DNA of 64,000 bases from Gadus chalcogrammus (lineage: Eukaryota; Chordata; Actinopteri; Gadiformes; Gadidae): the NCBI RefSeq assembly GCF_026213295.1, contig NC_079412.1, forward strand, positions 17,492,837 to 17,556,836, written 5' to 3'. Positions 43,384 through 54,313 of the stretch are shown piece by piece. Under the pieces are notes generated by a model. That model saw nothing but the letters and a program-made list of their open reading frames with translations, did not search any database and had not been told where the DNA came from. Numbering within the stretch: the stretch's first letter is position 1; the number at the start of each line of letters is the position of its first letter. A program made the translations under genes and the position numbers.

Positions 43384-45666
43384 GCTTACCAAAGGGTTAT
43401 TGGGCCATACTCCACTATTTGGTAGTGGAATACATTAGTTTTGAGCAAAATCAACAATATAAGGTCAAAGACACATTGTTGGTCAAAAAGTGATTCTAGC
43501 GCTCTGAAAAACATTTGGCACGCATAAAAACAAGAAATGTTGATATTTCTGTTCGTTTCAGAAAAACAAGTCAAAAACACATTGTTGGTCAAAAAGTGAT
43601 TCTAAGCGCTCTGAAAAGAATTTTGCCGGCATAAAAATAATAAATGTTGGTATCTCTGTCAATTTCAATGCAAACGTGTTACTAAGCTCACCACAGGGTT
43701 ATAGGGCCATTACTCCACCATTTGGAAGTAGTTTTGAGCAAAATCAACAATGTAAGGTCAAAAACACATTGTTGGCCAAAAAGTGATTCTAGCGCTCTGA
43801 AAAGCATTTTGCAAGCGTAAAAACCAAAAATTTTGATATCTGTCAATTTCAATGCAAACATGTTATTAAGCTTACCAAAGGGTTATGGGGCCATACTCCA
43901 CTATTTGGAAGTGGAATACATTAGTTTTGAGCAAAATCAACAATATAAGGTCAAAGACACATTGTTGGTCAAAAAGTGATTCTAGCGCTCTGAAAAGCAT
44001 TTGGAACGCATAAAAACAAGAAATGTTGATTTTTCTGTTCATTTCAGAAAACAAGTCGAAAACACATTGTTGGTCAAAAAGTGATTCTAGCGCTCTGAAA
44101 AGCATTTTGCATGCGTAAAAACCAAAAATGTTGATATATGTCATTTTCAATGCAAACGTGTTATTAAGCTTACCAAAGGGTAATAGGGCCATACTCCACC
44201 ATTTGGAAGGGGAATACATTAGTTTTGAGCAAAATCAACAATATAAGGTCAAAGACACATTGTTGGTCAAAAAGTGATTCTAGCGCTCTGAAAAGCATTT
44301 GGCACGCATAAAAACAAGAAATGTTGATTTTTCTGTTCATTTCAGAAAACAAATCGAAAACACTTTGATGGTCAAAAAGTGATTCTAGCGCTCTGAAAAA
44401 GAATTTTGCATGCGTAAAAACCAAAAATGTTGATATCTGTCATTTTCAATGCAAACGTGTGACTAAGCTTACCAAAGGGTTATAGGGCCATACTCCACTA
44501 TTTGGTAGTGGAATACATCAGTTTTGAGCAAAATCAACAATATAAGGTTAAAAACACATTGTTGGTCAAAAAGTGATTCTAGCGCTCTGAAAAGCATTTG
44601 GCACGCATAAAAACAAGAAATGTTGATATCTCTGTTCGTTTCAGAAAAACAAGTCAAAAACACATTGTTGGTCAAAAAGTGATTCTAGCGCTCTGAAAAG
44701 CATTTTGCCGGCATAAAAACAATAAATGTTGGTATCTCTGTCAATTTCAATGCAAACATGTTACTAAGCTTACCAAAGGGTAATAGGGCCATACTCCACC
44801 ATTTGGAAGGGGAATACATTAGTTTTGAGCAAAATCAACAATATAAGGTCAAAGACACATTGTTGGTCAAAAAGTGATTCTAGCGCTCAGAAAAGCATTT
44901 GGCACGCATAAAAACAAGAAATGTTGATTTTTCTGTTCATTTCAGAAAACATGTCGAAAACACATTGTTGGTCAAAAAGTGATTCTAGCGCTCTGAAAAG
45001 AATTGTGCAGGTATAAAAACAAGAAATGTTGGTATCTCTGTCAATTTCAATGCAAACGTGTTACAAAGCTTACCAAAGGGTTATTGGGCCATACTCCACT
45101 ATTTGGAAGTGGAATATATTAGTTTTGAGCAAAATCAACAATGTAAGGTCAAAAACACGTTGTTGGTCGAAAAGTGATTCTAGCGCTCTGAAAAGCATTT
45201 GGAACGCATAAAAACAAGAAATGTTGATTTTTCTGTTCATTTCAGAAAACAAGTCGAAAACACATTGTTGGTCAAAAAGTGATTCTAGCGCTCTGAAAAG
45301 CATTTTGCAAGCGTAAAAACCAAAAATGTTGATATCTGTCAATTTCAATGCAAACGTGTTATTAAGCTTACCAAAGGGTTATAGGGCCATACTCCACTAT
45401 TTGGAAGTGGAATACATTAGTTTGAGCAAAATCAACAATATAAGGTCAAAGACACATTGTTGGTCCAAAAGTGATTCTAGCGCTCTGAAAAACATTTGGC
45501 ACGCATAAAAACAAGAAATGTTGATATTTCTGTTCGTTTCAGAAAAACAAGTCAAAAACACATTGTTGGTCAAAAAGTGATTCTAAGCGCTCTGAAAAGA
45601 ATTTTGCCGGCTTAAAAATAATAAATGTTGGTATCTCTGTCAATTTCAATGCAAACGTGTTACTAA
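43384..45666. repeat. Higher-order repeat A, copy 3 (2283 bp)
   Basis: Units of 303, 183, 298, 299, 301, 300, 298 and 301 bp. The diagnostic variants recur at 43880 and 45005. CACTTTG (instead of CACATTG) in unit 4 is shared with copy 1 but not copy 2. Confidence 0.88.
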
Positions 45667-47843
45667 GCTTACCAAAGGGTTATAGGGCCATACTCCACTA
45701 TTTGGAAGTGGAATACATTAGTTTTGAGTAGAATCAACAATATAAGATTAAAGACACATTGTTGGTCAAAAAGTGATTCTAGCGCTCTGAAAAGCATTTT
45801 GCAAGCGTAAAAACAAGAAATGTTGATTTTTCTGTTCATTTCAGAAAACAAGTCGAAAACACATTGTTGGTCAAAAAGTGATTCTAAGCGCTCTGAAAAG
45901 AATTTTGCCGGCATAAAAATAATAAATGTTGGTATCTCTGTCAATTTCAATGCAAACGTGTTACTAAGCTCACCACAGGGTTATAGGGCCATTACTCCAC
46001 CATTTGGAAGTAGTTTTGAGCAAAATCAACAATGTAAGGTCAAAACACATTGTTGGCCAAAAAGTGATTCTAGCGCTCTGAAAAGCATTTTGCAAGCGTA
46101 AAAACCAAAAATGTTGATATCTGTCAATTTCAATGCAAACGTGTTATTAAGCTTACCAAAGAGTTATAGGGCCATACTCCACTATTTGGTAGTGGAATAC
46201 ATTAGTTTTGAGCAAAATCAACAATATAAGGTTAGAAACACATTGTTGGTCAAAAAGTGATTCTAGCGCTCTGAAAAACATTTGGCACGCATAAAACAAG
46301 AAATGTTGATATTTCTGTTCGTTTCAGAAAAACAAGTCAAAAACACATTGTTGGTCAAAAAGTGATTCTAAGCGCTCTGAAAAGAATTTTGCCGGCATAA
46401 AAATAATAAATGTTGGTATCTCTGTCAATTTCAATGCAAACGTGTTACAAAGCTTACCAAAGGGTTATTGGGCCATACTCCACTATTTGGAAGTGGAATA
46501 TATTAGTTTTGAGCAAAATCAACAATGTAAGGTCAAAAACACGTTGTTGGTCGAAAAGTGATTCTAGCGCTCTGAAAAGCATTTGGAACGCATAAAAACA
46601 AGAAATGTTGATTTTTCTGTTGATTTCAGAAAACAAGTCGACAACACATTGTTGGTCAAAAAGTGATTCTAACGCTCTGAAAAGCTTTTTGCAAGCGTAA
46701 AAAACAAAAATGTTGATATCTGTCAATTTCAATGCAGACGTGTTATTAAGCTTACCAAAGGGTTATAGGGCCATACTCCACTATTTGGTAGTGGAATACA
46801 TTAGTTTTGAGCAAAATCAACAATATAAGGTTAAAAACACATTGTTGGTCAAAAAGTGATTCTAGCGCTCTGAAAAGCATTTTGCCGGCATAAAAACAAT
46901 AAATGTTGGTATCTCTGTCAATTTCAATGCAAACATGTTACTAAGCTTACCAAAGGGTAATAGGGCCATACTCCACCATTTGGAAGGGGAATACATTAGT
47001 TTTGAGCAAAATCAACAATATAAGGTCAAAGACACATTGTTGGTCAAAAAGTGATTCTAGCGCTCTGAAAAGCATTTGGCACGCATAAAAACAAGAAATG
47101 TTGATTTTTCTGTTCATTTCAGAAAACATGTCGAAAAAACATTGTTGGTCAAAAAGTGATTCTAGCGCTCTGAAAAGAATTGTGCAGGTATAAAAACAAG
47201 AAATGTTGGTATCTCTGTCAATTTCAATGCAAACGTGTTACAAAGCTTACCAAAGGGTTATTGGGCCATACTCCACTATTTGGAAGTGGAATATATTAGT
47301 TTTGAGCAAAATCAACAATGTAAGGTCAAAAAGACGTTGTTGGTCGAAAAGTGATTCTAGCGCTCTGAAAGCATTTGGAACGCATAAAAACAAGAAATGT
47401 TGATTTTTCTGTTCATTTCAGAAAACAAGTCGAAAACACATTGTTGGTCAAAAAGTGATTCTAGCGCTCTGAAAAGCATTTTGCAAGCGTAAAAACCAAA
47501 AATGTTGATATCTGTCAATTTCAATGCAAACGTGTTATTAAGCTTACCAAAGGGTTATAGGGCCATACTCCACTATTTGGAAGTGGAATAAATTAGTTTT
47601 GAGCAAAATCAACAATATAAGGTCAAAGACACATTGTTGGTCAAAAAGTGATTCTAGCGCTCTGAAAAACATTTGGCACGCATAAAAACAAGAAATGTTG
47701 ATATTTCTGTTCGTTTCAGAAAAACAAGTCAAAAACACATTGTTGGTCAAAAATTGATTCTAAGCGCTCTGAAAAGAATTTTGCCGGCATAAAAATAATA
47801 AATGTTGGTATCTCTGTCAATTTGAATGCAAACGTGTTACTAA
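45667..47843. repeat. Higher-order repeat A, copy 4, shortened (2177 bp)
   Basis: Eight units of 301, 183, 301, 298, 195, 300, 297 and 302 bp. The fifth unit has lost about 105 bp, which accounts for the shorter period. The unit-6 marker GTGCAGGTAT recurs at 47182. Several units are more diverged than in copies 1-3. Confidence 0.75.
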
Positions 47844-49031
47844 GCTTACCAAAGGGTAATAGGGCCATACTCCACCATTTGGAAGGGGAATACATTAGTT
47901 TTGAGCAAAATCAACAATATAAGGTCAAAGACACATTGTTGGTCAAAAAGTGATTCTAGCGCTCTGAAAAACATTTGGCACGCATAAAAACAAGAAATGT
48001 TGATATTTCTGTTCGTTTCAGAAAAACAAGTCAAAAACACATTGTTGGTCAAAAAGTGATTCTAAGCGCTCTGAAAAGAATTTTGCCGGCTTAAAAATAA
48101 TAAATGTTGGTATCTCTGTCAATTTCAATGCAAACGTGTTACTAAGCTTACCAAAGGGTTATAGGGCCATACTCCACTATTTGGAAGTGGAATACATTTG
48201 TTTTGAGTAGAATCAACAATATAAGATTAAAGACACATTGTTGGTCAAAAAGTGATTCTAGCGCTCTGAAAAGCATTTTGCAAGCGTAAAAACAAGAAAT
48301 GTTGATTTTTCTGTTCATTTCAGAAAACAAGTCGCAAACACATTGTTGGTCAAAAAGTGATTCTAGCGCTCTGAAAAGCATTTTGCCGGCATAAAAACAA
48401 TAAATGTTGGTATCTCTGTCAATTTCAATGCAAACGTGTTACAAAGCTTACCAAAGGGTTATTGGGCCATACTCCACTATTTGGAAGTGGAATACATTAG
48501 TTTTGAGTAGAATCAACAATATAAGATTAAAGACACATTGTTGGTCAAAAAGTGATTCTAGCGCTCTGAAAAGCATTTTGCAAGCGTAAAAACAAGAAAT
48601 GTTGATTTTTCTGTTCATTTCAGAAAACAAGTCGCAAACACATTGTTGGTCAAAAAGTGATTCTAGCTCTCTGAAAAGCATTTTGCCGGCATAAAAACAA
48701 TAAATGTTGGTATCTCTGTCAATTTCAATGCAAACGTGTTACAAAGCTTACCAAAGGGTTATTGGGCCATACTCCACTATTTGGAAGTGGAATATATTAG
48801 TTTTGAGCAAAATCAACAATGTAAGGTCAAAAACACATTATTTGCCAAAAAGTGATTCTAGCGCTCTGAAAAGCATTTTGCGCTCATAAAAACAAGAAAT
48901 GTTGATATCTCTGTCAATTTCAATGCATTGGAAGTGATCAAAAAGTGATTCTAACGCTCTGAAAAGCATTTTGCGCTCATAAACAAGAAATGTTGATATC
49001 TCTGTCAATTTCAATGCAAACGTGTTACTAA
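47844..49031. repeat. Satellite transition zone
   Basis: Three 300-302-bp units of left-type sequence, the last two nearly identical to each other (48146-48745), lead into the first right-type unit. The change of subfamily occurs at about 48830-48920, where GTTGGTC becomes TTTGCC and CATTTTGCGCTCAT appears. Confidence 0.75.
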
Positions 49032-52000
49032 GCTCACCGTAGCGTTATAGGGCCAACTCCACCATTTGGAAGTGATCAAAAAGTGATTCTAACGCTCTGA
49101 AAAGCATTTTGCGCTCATAAACAAGAAATGTTGATATCTCTGTCAATTTCAATGCAAACGTGTTACTAAGCTCACCGTAGCGTTATAGGGCCAACTCCAC
49201 CATTTGGAAGTGATCAAAAAGTGATTCTAACGCTCTGAAAAGCATTTTGCGCTCATAAACAAGAAATGTTGATATCTCTGTCAATTTCAATGCAAACGTG
49301 TTACTAAGCTCACCACAGGGTTATAGGGCCATTACTCCACCATTTGGAAGTAGTTTTGAGCAAAATCAACAATGTAAGGTCAAAAACACATTGTTGGCCA
49401 AAAAGTGATTCTAGCGCTCTGAAAAGCATTTTGCCCTCATAAAAATAAGACATGTTGATATCTCTGACAATTTCAATGCAAACGCGTTACTAAGCTCACC
49501 ACAGGGTTATAGGGCCATTACTCCACCATTTGGAAGTAGTTTTGAGCAAAATCAACAATGTAAGGTCAAAAACACATTGTTGGCCAAAAAGTGATTCTAG
49601 CGCTCTGAAAAGCATTTTGCCCTCATAAAAATAAGACATGTTGATATCTCTGTCAATTTCAATGCAAACGCGTTACTAAGCTCACCACAGGGTTATAGGG
49701 CCATTACTCCACCATTTGGAAGTAGTTTTGAGCAAAATCAACAATGTAAGGTCAAAAACACATTGTTGGCCAAAAAGTGATTCTAGCGCTCTGAAAAGCA
49801 TTATGCGCTCATAAAGATAAGACATGTTGATATCTCTGTCAATTTCAATGCAAACGTGTTACTAAGCTCACCGTAGCGTTATAGGGCCAACTCCACCATT
49901 TGGAAGTGATCAAAAAGTGATTCCAACGCTCTGAAAAGCATTTTGTGCTCATAAACAAGAAATGTTGATATCTCGGTCAATTTCAATGCAAACGTGTTAC
50001 TAAGCTCACCACAGGGTTATAGGGCCATTACTCCACCATTTGGAAGTAGTTTTGAGCAAAATCAACAATGTAAGGTCAAAAACACATTATTGGCCAAAAA
50101 GTGATTCTAGCGCTCTGAAAAGCATTTTGCGCTCATAAAAACAAGAAATGTTGATATCTCTGTCAATTTCAATGCAAACGTGTTACTAAGCTCACCGTAG
50201 CGTTATAGGGCCAACTCCACCATTTGGAAGTGATCAAAAAGTGATTCTAACGCTCTGAAAAGCATTTTGCGCTCATAAACAAGAAATGTTGATATCTCTG
50301 TCAATTTCAATGCAAACGTGTTACTAAGCTCACCACAGGGTTATAGGGCCATTACTCCACCATTTGGAAGTAGTTTTGAGCAAAATCAACAATGTAAGGT
50401 CAAAAACACATTATTGGCCAAAAAGTGATTCTAGCGCTTTGAAAAGCATTTTGCGCTCATAAAAACAAGACATGTTGATATCTCTGTCAATTTCAATGCA
50501 AACGCATTACTAAGCTCACCACAGGGTTATAGGGCCATTACTCCACCATTTGGAAGTAGTTTTGAGCAAAATCAACAATGTAAGGTCAAAAACACATTGT
50601 TGGCCAAAAAGTGATTCTAGCGCTCTGAAAGCATTTTGCGCTCATAAAAATGAGACATGTTGATATCTCTGTCAATTTCAATGCAAACGTGTTACTAAGC
50701 TCACCGTTGCGTTATAGGGCCAACTCCACCATTTGGAAGTGATCAAAAAGTGATTCCAACGCTCTGAAAAGCATTTTGTGCTCATAAACAAGAAATGTTG
50801 ATATCTCGGTCAATTTCAATGCAAACGTGTTACTAAGCTCACCACAGGGTTATAGGGCCATTACTCCACCATTTGGAAGTAGTTTTGAGCAAAATCAACA
50901 ATGTAAGGTCAAAAACACATTATTGGCCAAAAAGTGATTCTAGCGCTCTGAAAGCATTTTGCGCTCATAAAAACAAGAAATGTTGATATCTCTGTCAATT
51001 TCAATGCAAACGTGTTACTAAGCTCACCGTAGCGTTATAGGGCCAACTCCACCATTTGGAAGTGATCAAAAAGTGATTCTAACGCTCTGAAAAGCATTTT
51101 GCGCTCATAAACAAGAAATGTTGATATCTCTGTCAATTTCAATGCAAACGTGTTATTAAGCTCACCACAGGGTTATAGGGCCATTACTCCACCATTTGGA
51201 AGTAGTTTTGAGCAAAATCAACAATGTAAGGTCAAAAACACATTATTGGCCAAAAAGTGATTCTAGCGCTCTGAAAGCATTTTGCGCTCATAAAAATAAG
51301 ACATGTTGATATCTCTGTCAATTTCAATGCAAACGTGTTACTAAGCTCACCACAGGGTTATAGGGCCATTACTCCACCATTTGGAAGTAGTTTTGAGCAA
51401 AATCAACAATATAAGGTCGAAAACACATTGTTGGCCAAAAAGTGATTCTAGCGCTCTGAAAAGCATATTGCTCTCATAAAAACAAGAAATGTTGATATCT
51501 CTGTCAATTTCAATGCAAACGTGTTACTAAGCTCACCACAGAGTTATAGGGCCATTACTCCACCATTTGGAAGTAGTTTTGAGCAAAATCAACAATGTAA
51601 GGTCAAAAACACATTGTTGGCCAAAAAGTGATTCTAGCGCTCTGAAAAGCATTTTGCGCTCATAAAAATAAGACATGTTGATATCTCTGTCAATTTCAAT
51701 GCAAACGTGTTACTAAGCTTACCAAAGGGTTGAAGGGCCAAACTCCACCATTTGGAAGTGATCAAAAAGTGATTCTAACGCTCTGAAAAGCATTTTGCGC
51801 TCATAAACAAGAAATGTTGATATCTCTGTCAATTTCAATGCAAACGTGTTACTAAGCTCACCACAGGGTTATAGGGCCATTACTCCACCATTTGGAAGTA
51901 GTTTTGAGCAAAATCAACAATGTAAGGTCAAAAACACATTGTTGGCCAAAAAGTGATATTAGCGCTCTGAAAAGCATTTTGCGCTCATAAAAATAAGACA

Positions 52001-54176
52001 TGTTGATATCTCTGTCAATTTCAATGCATTGGAAGTGATCAAAAAGTGATTCTAACGCTCTGAAAAGCATTTTGCGCTCATAAACAAGAAATGTTGATAT
52101 CTCTGTCAATTTCAATGCAAACGTGTTACTAAGCTCACCGTAGCGTTATAGGGCCAACTCCACCATTTGGAAGTGATCAAAAAGTGATTCTAACGCTCTG
52201 AAAAGCATTTTGCGCTCATAAACAAGAAATGTTTATATCTCTGTCAATTTCAATGCAAACGTGTTACTAAGCTCACCGTAGCGTTATAGGGCCAACTCCA
52301 CCATTTGGAAGTGATCAAAAAGTGATTCTAACGCTCTGAAAAGCATTTTGCGCTCATAAACAAGAAATGTTGATATCTCTGTCAATTTCAATGCAAACGT
52401 GTTACTAAGCTCACCACAGGGTTATAGGGCCATTACTCCACCATTTGGAAGTAGTTTTGAGCAAAATCAACAATATAAGGTCGAAAACACATTGTTGGCC
52501 AAAAAGTGATTCTAGCGCTCTGAAAAGCATATTGCTCTCATAAAAACAAGAAATGTTGATATCTCGGTCAATTTCAATGCAAACGTGTTACTAAGCTCAC
52601 CACAGAGTTATAGGGCCATTACTCCACCATTTGGAAGTAGTTTTGAGCAAAATCAACAATGTAAGGTCAAAAACACATTGTTGGCCAAAAAGTGATTCTA
52701 GCGCTCTGAAAAGCATTTTGCGCTCATAAAAATAAGACATGTTGATATCTCTGTCAATTTCAATGCAAACGTGTTACTAAGCTTACCAAAGGGTTGAAGG
52801 GCCAAATTCCACCATTTGGAAGTGATCAAAAAGTGATTCTAACGCTCTGAAAAGCATTTTGCGCTCATAAACAAGAAATGTTGATATCTCTGTAAATTTC
52901 AATGCAAACGTGTTACTAAACTCACCACAGGGTTATAGGGCCATTACTCCACCATTTGGAAGTAGTTTTGAGCAAAATCAACAATGTAAGGTCAAAAACA
53001 CATTGTTGGCCAAAAAGTGATTCTAGCGCTCTGAAAAGCATTTTGCGCTCATAAAATAAGACATGTTGATATCTCTGTCAATTTCAATGCATTGGAAGTG
53101 ATCAAAAAGTGATTCTAACGCTCTGAAAAGCATTTTGCGCTCATAAACAAGAAATGTTGATATCTCTGTCAATTTCAATGCAAACGTGTTACTAAGCTCA
53201 CCGTAGCGTTATAGGGCCAACTCCACCATTTGGAAGTGATCAAAAAGTGATTCTAACGCTCTGAAAAGCATTTTGCGCTCATAAACAAGAAATGTTGATA
53301 TCTCTGTCAATTTCAATGCAAACGTGTTACTAAGCTCACCACACGGTTATAGGGCCATTACTCCACCATTTGGAAGTAGTTTTGAGCAAAATCAACAATA
53401 TAAGGTCGAAAACACATTGTTGGCCAAAAAGTGATTCTAGCGCTCTGAAAAGCATATTGCTCTCATAAAAACAAGAAATGTTGATATCTCGGTCAATTTC
53501 AATGCAAACGTGTTACTAAGCTCACCACAGAGTTATAGGGCCATTACTCCACCATTTGGAAGTAGTCTTGAGCAAAATCAACAATGTAAGGTCAAAAACA
53601 CATTGTTGGCCAAAAAGTGATTCTAGCGCTCTGAAAAGCATATTGCTCTCATAAACAAGACATGTTGATATCTCTGTCAATTTCAATGCAAACGTGTTAC
53701 TAAGCTCACCGTTGCGTTATAGGGCCAACTCCACCATTTGGAAGTGATCAAAAAGTGATTCTAACGCTCTGAAAAGCATTTTGCGCTCATAAACAAGAAA
53801 TGTTGATATCTCTGTCAATTTCAATGCAAACGTGTTACTAAGCTCACCGTAGCGTTATAGGGCCAACTCCACCATTTGGAAGTGATCAAAAAGTGATTCT
53901 AACGCTCTGAAAAGCATTTTGCGCTCATAAACAAGAAATGTTGATATCTCTGTCAATTTCAATGCAAACGTGTTTCTAAGCTCACCACAGGGTTATAGGG
54001 CCATTACTCCACCATTTGGAAGTAGTTTTGAGCAAAATCAACAATGTAAGGTCAAAAACACATTATTGGCCAAAAAGTGATTCTAGCGCTCTGAAAAGCA
54101 TTTTGCGCTCATAAAAACAAGAAATGTTGATATCTCTGTCAATTTCAATGCAAACGTGTTACTAAGCTCACCGTAG
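49032..54176. repeat. Satellite subarray B (138- and 186-bp monomers)
   Basis: Monomers measured at the AAGCTCACC landmark are 138 or 184-186 bp, in mixed order. For part of the block (49866-51345) they alternate strictly or nearly so. The short form reads CACCATTTGGAAGTGATCAA, whereas the long form has GGAAGTAGTTTTGAGCAAAA in place of the jump. Compared with the left part, the HindIII site is mostly lost and the GCGCTCATAA variant is fixed. Confidence 0.9.
51345..53333. repeat. Higher-order repeat B (1064 bp, then a 925-bp copy)
   Basis: Unit order 186, 186, 139, 277, 138, 138 bp (51345-52408), then 186, 186, 139, 276, 138 bp (52409-53333), the second copy lacking one 138-bp unit. Shared marks are CACAGAGTTATAG at 51538, 52602 and 53527, TAAGGTCGAAAACAC, GCATATTGCTCTCAT, and the junction CAATGCATTGGAAGTG at 52022 and 53085. 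Confidence 0.82.
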
Positions 54177-54313
54177 ATTGGGGCGATCAGAGACAAAGCA
54201 GCAGTGGCCCCTCGTGGATCTTCGTGAGGGAGTTCTCCCTCACTATAGGTTTGACTTTCGTGGTGCTTTTGCATCATCGTAGCTACTAGTAGTGTAGTGA
54301 GTTTGTAGTAATC
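54177..54313 (+). promoter_or_regulatory. Gypsy gag leader with a palindromic stem
   Basis: Untranslated leader between the satellite edge and the gag ATG. The first bases (ATTGGGGCGATCAG) occupy the place where a tRNA primer-binding site (TGG...) normally sits, but I cannot match a specific tRNA. A perfect 9-bp inverted repeat with a 2-nt loop, GTGAGGGAGTTCTCCCTCAC, lies at 54224-54243. Palindromic leader stems serve RNA dimerisation or packaging in retroelements; that role here is inference. Confidence 0.5.

Larger units (their letters stand above)
38587..54176. repeat. 15.6-kb tandem satellite array with higher-order structure
   Basis: A continuous head-to-tail array of related monomers. 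All carry a core reading CATTGTTGGTCAAAAAGTG, then GATTCTAGCGCTCTGAAAAG, then (G)CATAAAAACAAGAAATGTTG and TCTGTCAATTTCAATGCAAA. Three monomer lengths occur, measured between successive TAAGCTYACC landmarks: about 298-303, 183-186 and 138 bp. The 300-bp form holds the core twice, the 184-186-bp form once, and the 138-bp form lacks a further 48 bp. Left and right parts use different subfamilies (TTACC versus CTCACC after AAGC) and different higher-order periods. Most left-part monomers contain one HindIII site (AAGCTT). I do not recognise the family; the name and chromosomal distribution are unknown. Confidence 0.95.

Noticed and set aside
38823..49000. Repeated minus-strand frames of 60-115 codons across the satellite (ALESLFDQQCVFDL-type)
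   Set aside because: They repeat because the DNA repeats. Frames stop within each monomer or pair, differ by subfamily indels, and encode no recognisable domain.
38587..54176. CRISPR-like regular repeats
   Set aside because: The array is eukaryotic satellite DNA: no short identical repeats with unique spacers, no cas genes, and the whole monomer is repeated.
38587..54176. CENP-B box in the satellite
   Set aside because: I looked for the TTCG...A...CGGG pattern and saw none. A centromeric role therefore rests only on HOR structure and stays speculative.
54178..54195. Primer-binding site of gypsy copy 1 (TTGGGGCGATCAG...)
   Set aside because: The position fits, but I could not match it to a specific tRNA 3' end, so it is mentioned only as a possibility within the leader entry.
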